A DNA stretch of 64,000 bases from JAUIIK01 sp041390865 (GCA_041390865.1 JAWKPC010000007.1:112907-176906), one strand, 5' to 3'; positions 38,457 through 48,131 are shown, counted from the stretch's first letter. Numbers and translations are program-made. The notes: generated from the sequence alone by a model not told the origin.

Positions 38457-38870
38457 ATGACTGTTGCGAAACAAAGGATAGACGAATCCTGGCAGGAGCT
38501 TCTCGCCATCCTCGAGCGTGTCCCCGACGGCCGCCTCGAAGAAGAGGGAGCCTGCGGCGAATGGTCGGTCAAGGATGTGATGGCGCACGTCGCATTCTGG
38601 GACGACCGGGCGGTGCTTGTCGCTGACACGCTCGGAGCCGGGCAGGAAATCGAGCCATTCGACTGGGAGGAAGCGAACACTCAGGAGGCCGCGCTCCGGG
38701 CCACCTGGACGGCGGAAGAATCCCGGCGGGAGATGCACGCGGCCCACGAACGGCTTTTAGAAGCCCTCGATCGCCACCCCGACTTGCCGGACGAGGCCTG
38801 GAAAGAAAACACCTTCGAGCACTACACCGAGCACGCCGAAGATATCCGCGCCTGGCTGGACAACGCATAG
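38457..38870 (+). CDS. DinB-fold (ClbS/DfsB-like) protein
   Basis: This 137-residue four-helix-bundle protein has the metal-type His in DVMAHVAFWDDR (residues ~42-53) and in HYTEHAEDIRAWL near the end. GEWSVKDVMAHVAFWD is the signature of the DinB/mycothiol-dependent group; ClbS-like members detoxify reactive small molecules, others transfer thiols. The specific role here is unknown. GAGGAG seven bases before the ATG supports the start. It follows the CGNR gene by 92 bases and may share its transcript. Confidence 0.82.
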   Translation: MTVAKQRIDESWQELLAILERVPDGRLEEEGACGEWSVKDVMAHVAFWDDRAVLVADTLGAGQEIEPFDWEEANTQEAALRATWTAEESRREMHAAHERLLEALDRHPDLPDEAWKENTFEHYTEHAEDIRAWLDNA

Positions 38871-39104
38871 GAAAAGGCTGATTCCAAGGCTAATAGCGAT
38901 ACCTGGGGGGCTGCCGCTTCATGGAGGCATCTCGTCCGAACGTCGAGAATCTCCACGAATACTGTCTGGTGTTGATGCCGGTATGGACAGCCCCTCATCA
39001 AGGACGACCGGTCCGGTCACCCTTAGATCGCAGTAATCACCCGACGAGGAGACCAAGCCGGTCACCCTGCAAGCACTTCCTGTCACCTACATCATGAAAC
39101 GGTG

Positions 39105-39902
39105 TCAGTCGGAGATCTCGGTCAATTCCTCGCGAAGCGCGTCGAGGCTCCGCAGAAGACGGCGACGGCGCAGTCGAAGCGAGGCGAGTTCCCGGCGCAT
39201 CCGCTCGCTGTCCTTCTGGATGTCGCGGCGGCGCTTGCGGGGATCGGCGCGCATGAGCTTCCCGAGATCGGATCGTTCGAGACCGCGCAGCTGCCGCCGC
39301 AGCTCTTCGTACTCGCTGCGCTTCTGCGACACTAGCTTGTGGCGCTCATCCAGCGACATCGAGTCGTTGCTCTTCTGCTCCGGCCGCGACCAGAGCTCGA
39401 GCAACCGGTCGATCTGGGACTGGTTGCCGGACTCGTAAGCTTCGTTTGCAAGTCGCATGATGTTCTCCCGGTGAGCCCTGCCCTCGGGATCGGAGGTCAG
39501 GTCCGGGTGGATCAACCGTGCCAGGGCACGGTAGCTGTCGCGCAGTTTGCGATTCCGTTGGGGATTGTTCTTCTGGGGTTGGCGCCGGCCGTTGCGGTTC
39601 GGGCGTTCCTCGCGCTGCTGGCGCCACTCGGCCCAGAATGCGGCATTCTCGGCTCGCTCGTCGAGATCTTCCTCATCCAGCTCGTCGTCGCTCAATGGCT
39701 GGGATGATGATTCGAGCCGGTGCATCCGGAGCTCCAGGCGCTCGACCTCGGCCAGCATCGACGCGACCTGATCGCGGACCGGCCCGACCTCGAGTTCGAT
39801 CTCGCGTTCGACGACCCGCTGGGCCGATTCCTCGGCCATTATTGCATCCTGCATCTCGGAGATGCGTTGCTCCCAATGTGCCAGATTGAGATCGAGCCTC
39901 AC
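39105..39902 (-). CDS. J-domain-like protein between two coiled coils
   Basis: The 265-residue protein has a coiled coil at residues ~10-65 (ERLELRMHRLESS), an acidic/basic low-complexity link, a J-domain-like core at ~115-165 (RDSYRALARLIHPDLTSDPE, then IMRLANEAYES), and a very basic coiled-coil C-terminal part (RKRRRDIQKDSERMRRELAS). The HPD tripeptide that stimulates Hsp70 (DnaK) is intact (IHPDL). A cochaperone or scaffold role is likely. The start is GTG with a weak ribosome-binding site. It stands alone on the minus strand. Confidence 0.75.
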   Translation of the reverse strand: MRLDLNLAHWEQRISEMQDAIMAEESAQRVVEREIELEVGPVRDQVASMLAEVERLELRMHRLESSSQPLSDDELDEEDLDERAENAAFWAEWRQQREERPNRNGRRQPQKNNPQRNRKLRDSYRALARLIHPDLTSDPEGRAHRENIMRLANEAYESGNQSQIDRLLELWSRPEQKSNDSMSLDERHKLVSQKRSEYEELRRQLRGLERSDLGKLMRADPRKRRRDIQKDSERMRRELASLRLRRRRLLRSLDALREELTEISD

Positions 39903-40176
39903 TCGCTGTCCGGTGTCGGCAAGTACGGGGAGGTAGGAAGCCGCCGATTCTTCCGCCGCGAGAGGATTGTTGGGTTGCGTGGTTCCAGCAAGCTCAGAGA
40001 TAAGACGTGTTCCTTCTCGGAATGCTCATCGTATGAATCAATCGCAACGGAAATTGTACCTGCCCGCTCTGATCTCCTCCAACTTCGACTTCGCAGGTCG
40101 TGGCGAAAATCGGCGGATTCATGATAAGAACAGCATGCGATAAGCGGACCAGATAAGGGAAGCCGGGAGGCGACGC

Positions 40177-41865
40177 ATGGAACGGATGACAGGCTGGCAG
40201 GCGATCGTGCGAGGCCTGGAGGCGGAGGATGTCGGGCCGGTATTCGGTCTACCCGGCAGCCCGGGACAGTTTTACGATCAGCTCTATGACTCGACGAAGC
40301 TCCGTTCCGTCCTGGTGCGCCATGAGACGTCCGGGGTCTTCATGGCCATGGCCTGGGCGCGGGTGATGAACCGGCCTGCCGTCGTGTTCGGATCACCGGG
40401 ACCGGGCGTCGCGAACCTCGTGCCGGGCGTCCTCGAAGCCTACTCCGGCTGCACCCCGATGATCGTGCTCGGCGTACGGGCATCAACTCAACTCGAAGGC
40501 ATGGGCGCGTTCCAGGAAACCGACCAGCTCGGCATGATGAAACCGATCACCAAGTGGGCGGCGACGATCGAACGGACCGATCGCGCCCAGTGGTATCTCC
40601 GCCGGGCCATTGCCCTGGCCACCAGCGGCCAGCCCGGACCGGTCTACCTCGAATTCCCGGCCGACCTCGGAACAGCCGAGGCCGAGTTCGCTCCCTACAA
40701 GCCGGCGCCGCGCGGCGTCCGACCCGCCGCCGATCCCGACGCAATCGCCCGTGCCGCCGACTTGCTGATGACTGCTCAGCGGCCGTTGATCGTCTGCGGC
40801 GGCGGGGCAGTCCTCTCGGAGGCGGGGCAGGCCCTCACGGCGCTGATCGACCGTCACGGGATCCCATTCCAGACGACCCCGGCAGGCCGCGGAGTCATTG
40901 GCGAGAGCCATCCGCTCGCATGTGGCATGGTCGGGCTCTACCGGACGACGTTCCCCCGCGAGCTGTACGACGAGGCTGATCTGCTGATAACGGTCGGATC
41001 CCGGATGGAAGAGTTCCAGTCCGGCGCATTCAAGTTCTTTCCGGAGGGCGCGAAGTTCATTCAGATCGACATCGAGCCGTTCGAGCTGGGACGGAACTGG
41101 CTCCCGGATGTCGCCATCCATGCCGACGCCCGGCTGGCGATTGAAGCCCTGGACGCTGCACTGGTCGAGCGGAACCATGTCGCCGATGCCGCCAGGGTCG
41201 TCAGCGTCCAGGAGCGACGGGCGGCGGCGATCGAGGACGCCATCGCCGACGCACGCCAGCAAACGATGCCGATGCGAGGCCGAAGTATCGTCCGGGCGAT
41301 CAACGAAGCTTTTGGATCGAACACCATCCTTGTAAAGGAAAATGGCGGGGCCGATCTCTGGTCCTACTTCTGGCCCTACTACCAGTCGTTCGACGCCAAT
41401 TCGGTCATCCCGCCGGCCGAACAGACGGCGATGGGCCTCGGCGTCTGTGGCGCGATCGCCGCCAAGATCGCACGGCCGGATGCCCAGGTCGTCTGCACCG
41501 CCGGCGACGGCGCATTCCAGATGGCGATGCACGAACTGCCGACCGCGGTGCAGGAGAACGCACCGGTTACCTGGGTCGTCCTCAACGACGGGGCGCTCGG
41601 CTGGCCGCGCTGGGGACAGACCCACAGTCACGACCGCCGCTATATCGCGACCGACTTCGACCCGCCGGTGGACGTCGTCAAGGTCGCCCATGCGTCCGGC
41701 TGCGAAGGCTGGCGCGTTGAGGAGCCGGGGCAGCTATCCGAGTTGCTAGAACGCGCCCGCAAAGCGAACGCAGACGGCAAGCCCGTTGTGATCGACGTAC
41801 CGGTCGACCAGGAAGACAAGCACGATGAATTCCTTGCCTTCCACAACGTTCGCCACCGGGGATGA
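40177..41865 (+). CDS. Thiamine-diphosphate-dependent enzyme (acetolactate-synthase-like)
   Basis: This 562-residue protein has the three domains of the POX/ALS group. The N-terminal domain has the activating Glu in VRHETSGVFMAMAWAR (residue ~51) and GSPGPGVANLVPG; the middle domain spans ~185-330; the C-terminal domain has GDGAFQMAMHELPTAVQEN with NDGALGW, the Mg2+/ThDP motif. It would decarboxylate a 2-oxo acid and pass the acyl group to another molecule. No small (regulatory) subunit or valine-pathway gene is near, so a catabolic member (e.g. glyoxylate or benzoylformate type) is as likely. GGGAGG precedes the ATG. Its stop overlaps the VWA gene. Confidence 0.9.
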   Translation: MERMTGWQAIVRGLEAEDVGPVFGLPGSPGQFYDQLYDSTKLRSVLVRHETSGVFMAMAWARVMNRPAVVFGSPGPGVANLVPGVLEAYSGCTPMIVLGVRASTQLEGMGAFQETDQLGMMKPITKWAATIERTDRAQWYLRRAIALATSGQPGPVYLEFPADLGTAEAEFAPYKPAPRGVRPAADPDAIARAADLLMTAQRPLIVCGGGAVLSEAGQALTALIDRHGIPFQTTPAGRGVIGESHPLACGMVGLYRTTFPRELYDEADLLITVGSRMEEFQSGAFKFFPEGAKFIQIDIEPFELGRNWLPDVAIHADARLAIEALDAALVERNHVADAARVVSVQERRAAAIEDAIADARQQTMPMRGRSIVRAINEAFGSNTILVKENGGADLWSYFWPYYQSFDANSVIPPAEQTAMGLGVCGAIAAKIARPDAQVVCTAGDGAFQMAMHELPTAVQENAPVTWVVLNDGALGWPRWGQTHSHDRRYIATDFDPPVDVVKVAHASGCEGWRVEEPGQLSELLERARKANADGKPVVIDVPVDQEDKHDEFLAFHNVRHRG

Positions 41866-43316
41866 CCGGCCGGCGTGGACGCCACCGATATCGCGCCTGG
41901 GATGGCATCCAGGCACATGCGGTGATCCCGCCGGAAGATCTGCTCCAGCAGCTTGGTGACCGCTTCCTGAGCGAGGAAGCCGATCAGGTATTGAACGACG
42001 CCATTCATCGCGGGTTGACATCCAGCGACGGGTCGCGGCTGGCGGGCATCGACGATCTGCGCGGGCAGATTCGCCAGCAACTCCGCGATCTGGAGATGAG
42101 CGATTTACAGCTATCAATGGAAGAAGGCACGTCGGGCCTCTCCGACGACGCGCGCGACTTGCTGCGCGACTTGGCGGCAAGCCCGTCACAGGCGGGACGG
42201 CTGCTCGCCGGCGCCAGCCCGGGTGCCCGTGATGAGCTCTCACAGCTGCGGACTCCGGGAGGGCCGCTCCAGGACTCCGGCGATCTGACACAGCTCATCG
42301 ACCTCGCCATGCTCGACCACGATCTGCGCCGGCTCCGCCAGGTTAGCGACGTCCGGGACCTGTCCATTGACGCCATCGCGGCGGTGCTGGGCGACGACCT
42401 GGCAGCCCAGTTCGCCGCGCTGAACGCAACGCTGACTACATTCGTTAGCCGGGGGTATGTCGACGGGTCCGGATCCGGCCTGACACCACAGGCTCTCAGG
42501 AAACTGGGACTGAAACTGCTTCAGGAGACGATTACCGATATCGAGAGCCGTCTGTCTGGAGACCATGAAGCGCAACGCGCCGGAGCAGGCGGGGAACGGG
42601 CCGACTCGACCCGCAGCTACCAGTTTGGCGACCCCTTCGATCTCGACCTTGCCGGAACGGTGCTGCAGGCCGTGCGCCGCGCACCCGGCACGCCGGTCCA
42701 GCTTCATCCACGCGATATGACGATCTTCGAACGAGAGGAAACCGGCCGCGTCGCGATGGTCCTGGCGATTGACCGCAGCCGGTCGATGGGCGAGCGCGGC
42801 TATCTTCTGGCGGCGAAACGGATGGCCCTGTCCCTCGCCTCGCTCATCGACACCCGCTTCCCTCGCGATCGCCTCGATCTGCTGGCGTTCTCGAGCGAAG
42901 CCGAGCCGGTCTCGGTACCTGACCTTGCCTCGTTGGATTGGGAACGCTACGCCGTCGGAACGAACATTCATGACGCGCTGGCGGCGGGACGCAGGAAGCT
43001 TGCCGAAGCAACGGGGTTGCAGCGCACGCTCGTGATCATCACCGACGGCGAACCAACCGCGTACCGCACCAGATCCGGCGAGGTCTGCTATTCCGAGCCT
43101 CCTTCCGAGGAGGCACTGGCGATGACCTATGCCGAGGCCCGGCGGTTACGGCGCGATCAGATACTCCTGATTGTGGCGCTGTTGAGCCAGGAACGGCAGA
43201 CGGTGAACTTCGCCGAGCAGCTGGCGAAAGAGGCCGGAGGGCAGCTGGTCATTGCCGAGCCCGACAGTCTCAACGTGGCGATGCTGATGGGATATCGAAG
43301 TCTGCGGAGAGTCTAG
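41862..43316 (+). CDS. VWA-domain protein coupled to the ThDP enzyme
   Basis: This 484-residue protein has an N-terminal helical region (residues ~1-270, rich in LRDLEMSDLQL-type helices) and a C-terminal von Willebrand A domain. The MIDAS metal site is AIDRSRSMGERG (DxSxS), with the Thr in GTNIHDAL and the Asp in ITDGEPTAY. The stop codon of the ThDP enzyme overlaps its start (ATGA), so the two are co-translated. A VWA protein often works with a MoxR-type AAA ATPase; none is adjacent, though an unrelated AAA ATPase lies 5 kb away. The pairing with a ThDP enzyme is unusual. Confidence 0.85.
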   Translation: MTGRRGRHRYRAWDGIQAHAVIPPEDLLQQLGDRFLSEEADQVLNDAIHRGLTSSDGSRLAGIDDLRGQIRQQLRDLEMSDLQLSMEEGTSGLSDDARDLLRDLAASPSQAGRLLAGASPGARDELSQLRTPGGPLQDSGDLTQLIDLAMLDHDLRRLRQVSDVRDLSIDAIAAVLGDDLAAQFAALNATLTTFVSRGYVDGSGSGLTPQALRKLGLKLLQETITDIESRLSGDHEAQRAGAGGERADSTRSYQFGDPFDLDLAGTVLQAVRRAPGTPVQLHPRDMTIFEREETGRVAMVLAIDRSRSMGERGYLLAAKRMALSLASLIDTRFPRDRLDLLAFSSEAEPVSVPDLASLDWERYAVGTNIHDALAAGRRKLAEATGLQRTLVIITDGEPTAYRTRSGEVCYSEPPSEEALAMTYAEARRLRRDQILLIVALLSQERQTVNFAEQLAKEAGGQLVIAEPDSLNVAMLMGYRSLRRV

Positions 43317-45852
43317 CCGTTCGAGCGCCGCCGGATGTGCTCGGATTGGCCGGCACTGCTGACGCGGTTCTTCCCGCTCTCCTTGGCGACGTACATCGCC
43401 ATGTCGGCGGCCCGCAGCAACCCGGTCGACGATCTCGCATCGCTGGGATACGACGCCACGCCGATCGAGAGGCTGAGATCGATCTTCGCGCCGGACTCGG
43501 CTTCGAATGGCCGACGCCGGGCTCCATCGAGCAAGCGCTCGGCGATCTCCAGCGCCCGACCTTCGTCGACTGCGGAGAAGATTGCGACAAATTCGTCGCC
43601 GGCATAGCGTGCCAGCAGGTCTTCTTCTCTCAGCTGGCTCTTCATCCGGGCAGCCAGCTCGCGAAGTACCTGATCACCGACGAGATGTCCGTGCGTATCG
43701 TTGATCTCCTTCAGGTCGTCCAGATCAATGACAGCTAGCGACAGATCGCGGTCGTCTCGCTGCGCCTGCTTGAACTCTCATGAAGCTTCTGCTGGAAGTA
43801 GCGCAGGTTCGGAACGCCGGTCATCGGATCCAGCGTCGCCTCGCGGCTGAGCTCGGCGTAGGCCCGGGCATTGTTCAGCAGGACGCCGGCATGCTCCGCG
43901 AACGTCGTCAGCAGGTGCAGATCCCGCTCCGTCACCGGACGGTCCTGGTTGCCTTCGACATTGAGCACGCCGACGACTTCGCCCCCACACCGGATCGGAA
44001 CGCACACTTCGCTCGTCAGATCCTGCCGTTGCCGAATGTACGCCGGATCCAGATTTACGTCCTCGAGAAGTACAGGTATCCCACTCCGTGCAACGCGTCC
44101 AGAAATGCCTTCATCTATCCCCATGACCCCTGCGAATTCATCCGAATCGTAGCCATGGTTCGCCTTGCGAATGAGCCAGCGGCCCTCCACCAGCGCGAGC
44201 GATACAACCGGATAGTTAAGGACTTCCGCCAGCGTCGCCGCCATAAGACGAAGCGACTCCTCCGGATCGAGTGTTTCGGCGACGATGGTGGACACTCGTT
44301 GGATCGCCTCGATCGCTACCCGGCTTTCCCGCTCGGCGGCGATGAGTTGCCGGTTGCTCAGGGCGATGCCAATATGATTCGCGAGAATGAGCAGTATCTC
44401 GAAGTCAAGGTTCTGAAGCGGATTGTCGGCGCCCGATTCAACGTTCAGCACACCGACGACCTGATCGGCAATGCGGATTGGCACGGCGATTTCCGAGACG
44501 GTATTCCGGCCAACATCGAGGAATGACGAGTCGGTCTTCACATTCCGGACGAAGGCGGGCTGGCCGGTCCGCGCCACCCGTCCCATGACTCCAGCTTCGA
44601 GTGGAATCCCTTCATCGAGCCAGTCCGGGATCAGATCCTGGCTTCCCAGCTCGAGAGCCCGAAAGATCAGCCGGTTTCCAACGATCAGCGCGATCGAGCA
44701 GTCATAGCCGAATGTCCGGCGGATTTCCCGAGCCATACGTGCCAGAAGATCGTCATCATCCGTTGAACGGGCAATGAACGCCGTGACTCGCTCGACGAGC
44801 GAGAGCAGCAAATTCTGACGTGAATAGCCCCGGACCCGACGAATGCGATCGAGACTGAACGATAGGTGGTCGGCGATGATCTCGGCGGCTTCGCGGTCTG
44901 AAAAGACAAACGGGTTGTCCCGTTCGACGATCAAGACGCCGACGGATTCGCCGCGGGCGACCAGTGGCAGTGCGAGGACATGGGCGAACCCGTTGATCCG
45001 TGCGGAATGCTGAACGATTTCGCCGATCTGTGATTGTCCGGAGTCGACCGCGCGCCGGACGGCCGGAGCGGCGACGAGCCGCTGCATCGCTTCATCGGGC
45101 ATCATGTCCCAGACTGGATCGCTCATGAAGAGTTCCGGCTGGGAAGGGTCGGACACGACGAGCGAGACAAGATCAGCATCGAGCAGTCTGCCAATATCGG
45201 CAAGCAGGGATTGGACATCGCCATCGATGTCCGTGAGGGTTGCGAGTTGCGCAATGACATCCAGCAATTGGCGGATGTCGACGGTTGCGGCGTTCCGGCC
45301 GCGGCGTTCGGCCAGATCCGACCGCCAGCCCGAAGCCTCCACCAGGATCTCACCGATTCTGGAAAGCAGATCGGTCATCAGCTCTTCGGATTGATCGATC
45401 CCGGCGCCTCGAACGAAGATGAACCCGGCAGGCAGATCGTTCGCGAACATTTCGACCCGATAACCGGCATCGATCGAATCGGGCTCGGCCTGCTCGTTGT
45501 CCCAGCAATGCAGCCGTTTCGGCTCAGTTGCCGGACCGGTTAGCACCTCGCCGATGGAGGCCACGCCGGGGTTCAGTGCGGACAGGGTGTCGGGACCGTG
45601 GCCGTCCTGGATGACCCAGCCATCGTCATGCAATATGATGCCAACGGTGTGGAGATGAAGCGTATCGCGAACGAGGCGGGTGATATCCGGGATAGCGGAT
45701 TGAATATCGTTGGCGCGCAAGGCGAGCAGAGATACCTGATGCAGCAAGTCGAGTCCCGACGTGTCATGATCGCCGCCGGACCTCGAATGAATGTTGGCAT
45801 GATCCTGTTGAGTCGAGACCTCTTCTACATGTGGAATACGTTCACTGCTCAT
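43313..45852 (-). pseudogene. Multi-GAF diguanylate-cyclase-like sensor, frame interrupted near 43760
   Basis: From ATG 45852 (GAGGGCTACTG before it) about 700 residues read through: several GAF modules, the clearest at ~355-500 and ~520-665 (GFVRNVKTDSSFLD and ISGRVARSGIPVLLEDVNLD), then the GGDEF entry TLDPMTGVPNLRYFQQKL. After one indel the domain continues (NDTHGHLVGDQVLRELA, ARYAGDEFVAIFSA, LSIGVASYPSDA) to 43313. The active-site motif is AGDEF rather than GGDEF, so activity is plausible but reduced. It would make or sense cyclic di-GMP in response to ligands. It meets the VWA gene tail to tail. Confidence 0.82.
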
Positions 45853-46161
45853 CAGTAGCCCTCATAGGTAGCCTTGATCGTCTGGCCATGATTCCAGGGG
45901 CCCGGAAATCATCATTGGCAGGTAGGAGAGGACGAACCCCGCTACTTGATAGCCTAAGGTAGTTCGTTACTAAACACGCAGGGCCAAGAGTACTGATCGG
46001 CGACTGACAACCACAAAGACATGTTTAGCTGTTAGTGATGGCATGCAGAACGTCGAACATCCCGGTGCTCTATGTGGCCGGAGTGCTCGCATGCTAGACT
46101 CGTTCGATTCTGGCGATTGGCACCAGACCGGTGCCAGGGGTCAGACAAAGCCTCGAGACAT
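45853..46161. other. Intergenic region before tRNA-Sec
   Basis: No gene is supported. TGCTAGACT at about 46092-46100 resembles an extended -10 and may belong to the tRNA-Sec promoter. The region marks the border between core and accessory parts. Confidence 0.4.
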
Positions 46162-46255
46162 GGGGGCGGATCGGGCCCGGTGGCCCGTGCGGTCTTCAAA
46201 ACCGTTGTGAGGGGTGACGAGCCTCTCGGGTGGGTTCGACTCCCATGCGCCCCCG
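46162..46255 (+). tRNA. selC: tRNA-Sec (anticodon TCA)
   Basis: The 94-base gene has the hallmarks of selenocysteine tRNA: a 7-8-bp acceptor stem (GGGGGCG with CGCCCCC), an extended 6-bp D stem (CGGGCC with GGCCCG), the anticodon loop CTTCAAA with TCA at 46196-46198, a long variable arm (GAGGGG...CCTCTC) and the T arm GGGTTCGACTCCC. G46255 is the discriminator base; CCA is not encoded. It reads UGA as selenocysteine, so the genome should contain selA, selB and selenoproteins, none of which is in this window. Confidence 0.96.
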
Positions 46256-46351
46256 CTACTCCCATTTACCGCGTACGAATGCGGTTTTTGAAGACGTCTG
46301 CCGGTTGTCTTTCCGCCAACCGTCACGCCGAGCCACCGGGCCAACCCACCG

Positions 46352-46398
46352 TTTGACACCCATTTGACAGCTACGGTTGCTGTCACGTTGCTGTCAAA
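46352..46398. repeat. Nested TTTGACA/TGTCAAA inverted repeat near the tRNA (possible recombinase site)
   Basis: TTTGACA (46352-46358) and TTTGACAGC (46363-46371) on the left are answered by GCTGTCA (46379-46385) and GCTGTCAAA (46390-46398) on the right. The result is two concentric pairs around a 7-base centre, typical of paired protein-binding sites. It lies 97 bases from the tRNA end. Confidence 0.65.
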
Positions 46399-46554
46399 TC
46401 CATGGACAATCGAGCTACGGTGAGTCGGCATTCGTCGGTCTGCGACCACGTTGACGCTCCGATCAGGGGCGTCAGTGCGTATTCTCTGCTGTCAATTGTA
46501 CGTGCTGCCTTAGACACCAGCGCGCACTAGCTCTGCAATTGACTGTGCTCCGAG

Positions 46555-46779
46555 CTAGCGCTGCTCGTCAGTACATTCATCTCCCGTATCCACTGTTGGA
46601 ATAGCAATCTCATCCATTGGCACACCAAAGAATCGGGCTAACTTTCGGAATTGTGACGCCTTCGGCTCGTAGATGTTTCGCTCCCAATTACCAATCGTCG
46701 GCAGCGTCACCCCGATTTCCACCGCAAGGTCCATCTGGGACATGCCGCGCTGTTCGCGCAGCTCTCGAATCGTCTTCAT
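46555..46779 (-). CDS. Xre-family helix-turn-helix regulator
   Basis: This 74-residue protein is one Cro/CI-type HTH: MKTIRELREQRGMSQMDLAV, then LPTIGNWERNIYEPKASQFR as recognition helix and following turn. It likely represses its own promoter and that of the divergent SWIM gene; the ~120-bp gap between them contains TATAGT and an AT-rich run. ATG 46779 has GGAG five bases before it; the frame continues upstream without a better start. Typical of a mobile-element control region. Confidence 0.85.
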   Translation of the reverse strand: MKTIRELREQRGMSQMDLAVEIGVTLPTIGNWERNIYEPKASQFRKLARFFGVPMDEIAIPTVDTGDECTDEQR

Positions 46780-46897
46780 CACCACTCCAATCGTGCCGAG
46801 TATACGGCAGATGAGTAGTTCAGGATGCATAGCACACTTGCCTTTTGTCTTCATGGTTAGTACACTTAGTATAGTAAACTGATTAGGGAGGTACAGC

Positions 46898-47170
46898 ATG
46901 ACTGCTATGGATATCCGCATGATCGAAGCCCGCAACCGTGCCCGTGTTCGGGGCGTCCGTGTCGAGAAGGTCGAGGAGAATCGGGAGTTCAAGTCCCGCT
47001 CTACCTCCCGACCCGGCCTCGTTCACCGCGTCACCCGTACCGGCGACGGCTGGACTTGCACCTGTGAGGGCTACACCTACACCGGCCTCTGCCAGCACAT
47101 CGCGGGAGTGGCCCGCCGTGCCAGACGTGAGGGCTGGGACTTCGGTCGCATCGCTCGTCTCGACTCCTGA
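46898..47170 (+). CDS. SWIM zinc-finger protein
   Basis: This 90-residue protein has a SWIM finger, CxCx(n)CxH: WTCTCEGYTYTGLCQHIAGV (residues ~52-71). The N-terminal half is basic (RNRARVRGVRVEKVEEN). SWIM fingers bind nucleic acid or protein partners. AGGGAGG seven bases before the ATG is a strong ribosome-binding site. It is divergent from the Xre gene and heads a row of small plus-strand genes. Confidence 0.8.
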   Translation: MTAMDIRMIEARNRARVRGVRVEKVEENREFKSRSTSRPGLVHRVTRTGDGWTCTCEGYTYTGLCQHIAGVARRARREGWDFGRIARLDS

Positions 47171-47232
47171 TCCGCGCTTGGGGGCTGTGTAACATCAGTC
47201 TCCATGCTCCACCTACTACTAGCAGGAGAACC

Positions 47233-47501
47233 ATGCTCTTTCCCATCGGTCAACTGCACGCAACCACCACCGCACTCGCCACGATCATCGCTGCCGGGGA
47301 ACACCCGGTCAGGCTCGTCCGCCGGCATGCTCGGGAGACTGAGGCAATGTCTGTGACGAAGATAGGCGGGAGAACGAGCTGTCGCTGGAGCGCGGCTACC
47401 GTCTCCTGAGCAGCTACACGCTCTCGACCGGTGATCGCATCTGGATCATCACGAGAGCAGACCGCTCGATGACGACGCTCCTGACCCCCGACGAATATTA
47501 G
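47233..47501 (+). pseudogene. Small unknown protein, frame interrupted near 47353
   Basis: AGGAG precedes ATG 47233 by five bases. The first frame gives MLFPIGQLHATTTALATIIA up to about residue 38; after an indel the chain continues as RRENELSLERGYRLLSSYTL and IWIITRADRSMTTLLTPDEY to TAG 47501. No family is recognised. The next gene follows after 13 bases, so it belongs to the same operon. Confidence 0.55.
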
Positions 47502-47514
47502 AGAGGAACCACCC

Positions 47515-47792
47515 ATGACCTATCGAACCGCTACCGGCGTGCCGCTACAGATGCTTGATATCCGTGCCGACCACGCGGTGATGCTGAACCACCTGTCTCG
47601 ACGGCTCGTTGATCTGCTCCGGAACGAGGGCATTCGCGGCCCGCTGGGGGAACGTCTGACGCTCGCCTGCGTGCTCACCGACCTGTACGCCGTGGCCGAT
47701 GTGCCTGCCCCATCGTGGATCACGGCTCGGCTCAACGGACGAACCGACACGGACGGGCCTTCCGATTCGCCCCGGACATATCCGACTCGTAA
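47515..47792 (+). pseudogene. Small unknown protein, likely indel near 47745
   Basis: GAGAGGAACC precedes ATG 47515. The product begins MTYRTATGVPLQMLDIRADH and continues with a helical segment LVDLLRNEGIRGPLGERLTL. From about 47745 the frame that reads RAFRFAPDISDS and stops at 47792 fits better than the open frame, which runs on across the next gene's ribosome-binding site. No family is recognised. Confidence 0.45.
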
Positions 47793-47827
47793 TCGACACC
47801 GACCATTTTGCAGAAAGGAACCAGCCA

Positions 47828-48131
47828 ATGAACTGGAAGCCCGACGACATCACGAACATGGCATGATCAACCCGTTCTATGCCATCACGGTGCACCCGAC
47901 GCTGTGCCAAGAGCATGAACCCGCTCGTATCGAAGGAACTGGATCAAGGCCAACGCCAAGACAATCAAGGACATCGGTGCCGAAGCGTACCTGCGCCGAT
48001 TGTTGGACGTTCTCGAATCCGGGCGGCTCACCGGACAATGCTCGACGCAGCCGTTAGGCACTAGGCACACCCGCATCGGCACGTCACCGAATCCCCAAAC
48101 GGGAATCAGATTTATGGATACACATAGATAG
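47828..48131 (+). pseudogene. Small unknown protein, two indels
   Basis: GAAAGGAACC lies eight bases before ATG 47828 (MNWKPDDITN). The readable parts are NPFYAITVHPTLCQEHEP and, after a second indel, KDIGAEAYLRRLLDVLESG, ending near TAG 48131. These resemble short hypothetical genes of mobile elements. Function unknown. Confidence 0.45.

Noticed and set aside
40483..41691. 402-residue antisense frame in the ThDP enzyme gene
   Set aside because: Same type of shadow; the sense strand carries all conserved motifs.
46141..46449. Minus-strand frame of 102 residues over the tRNA
   Set aside because: It reads tRNA-Sec backwards (GAWESNPPERLVTPHNGFE), a well-known false gene.
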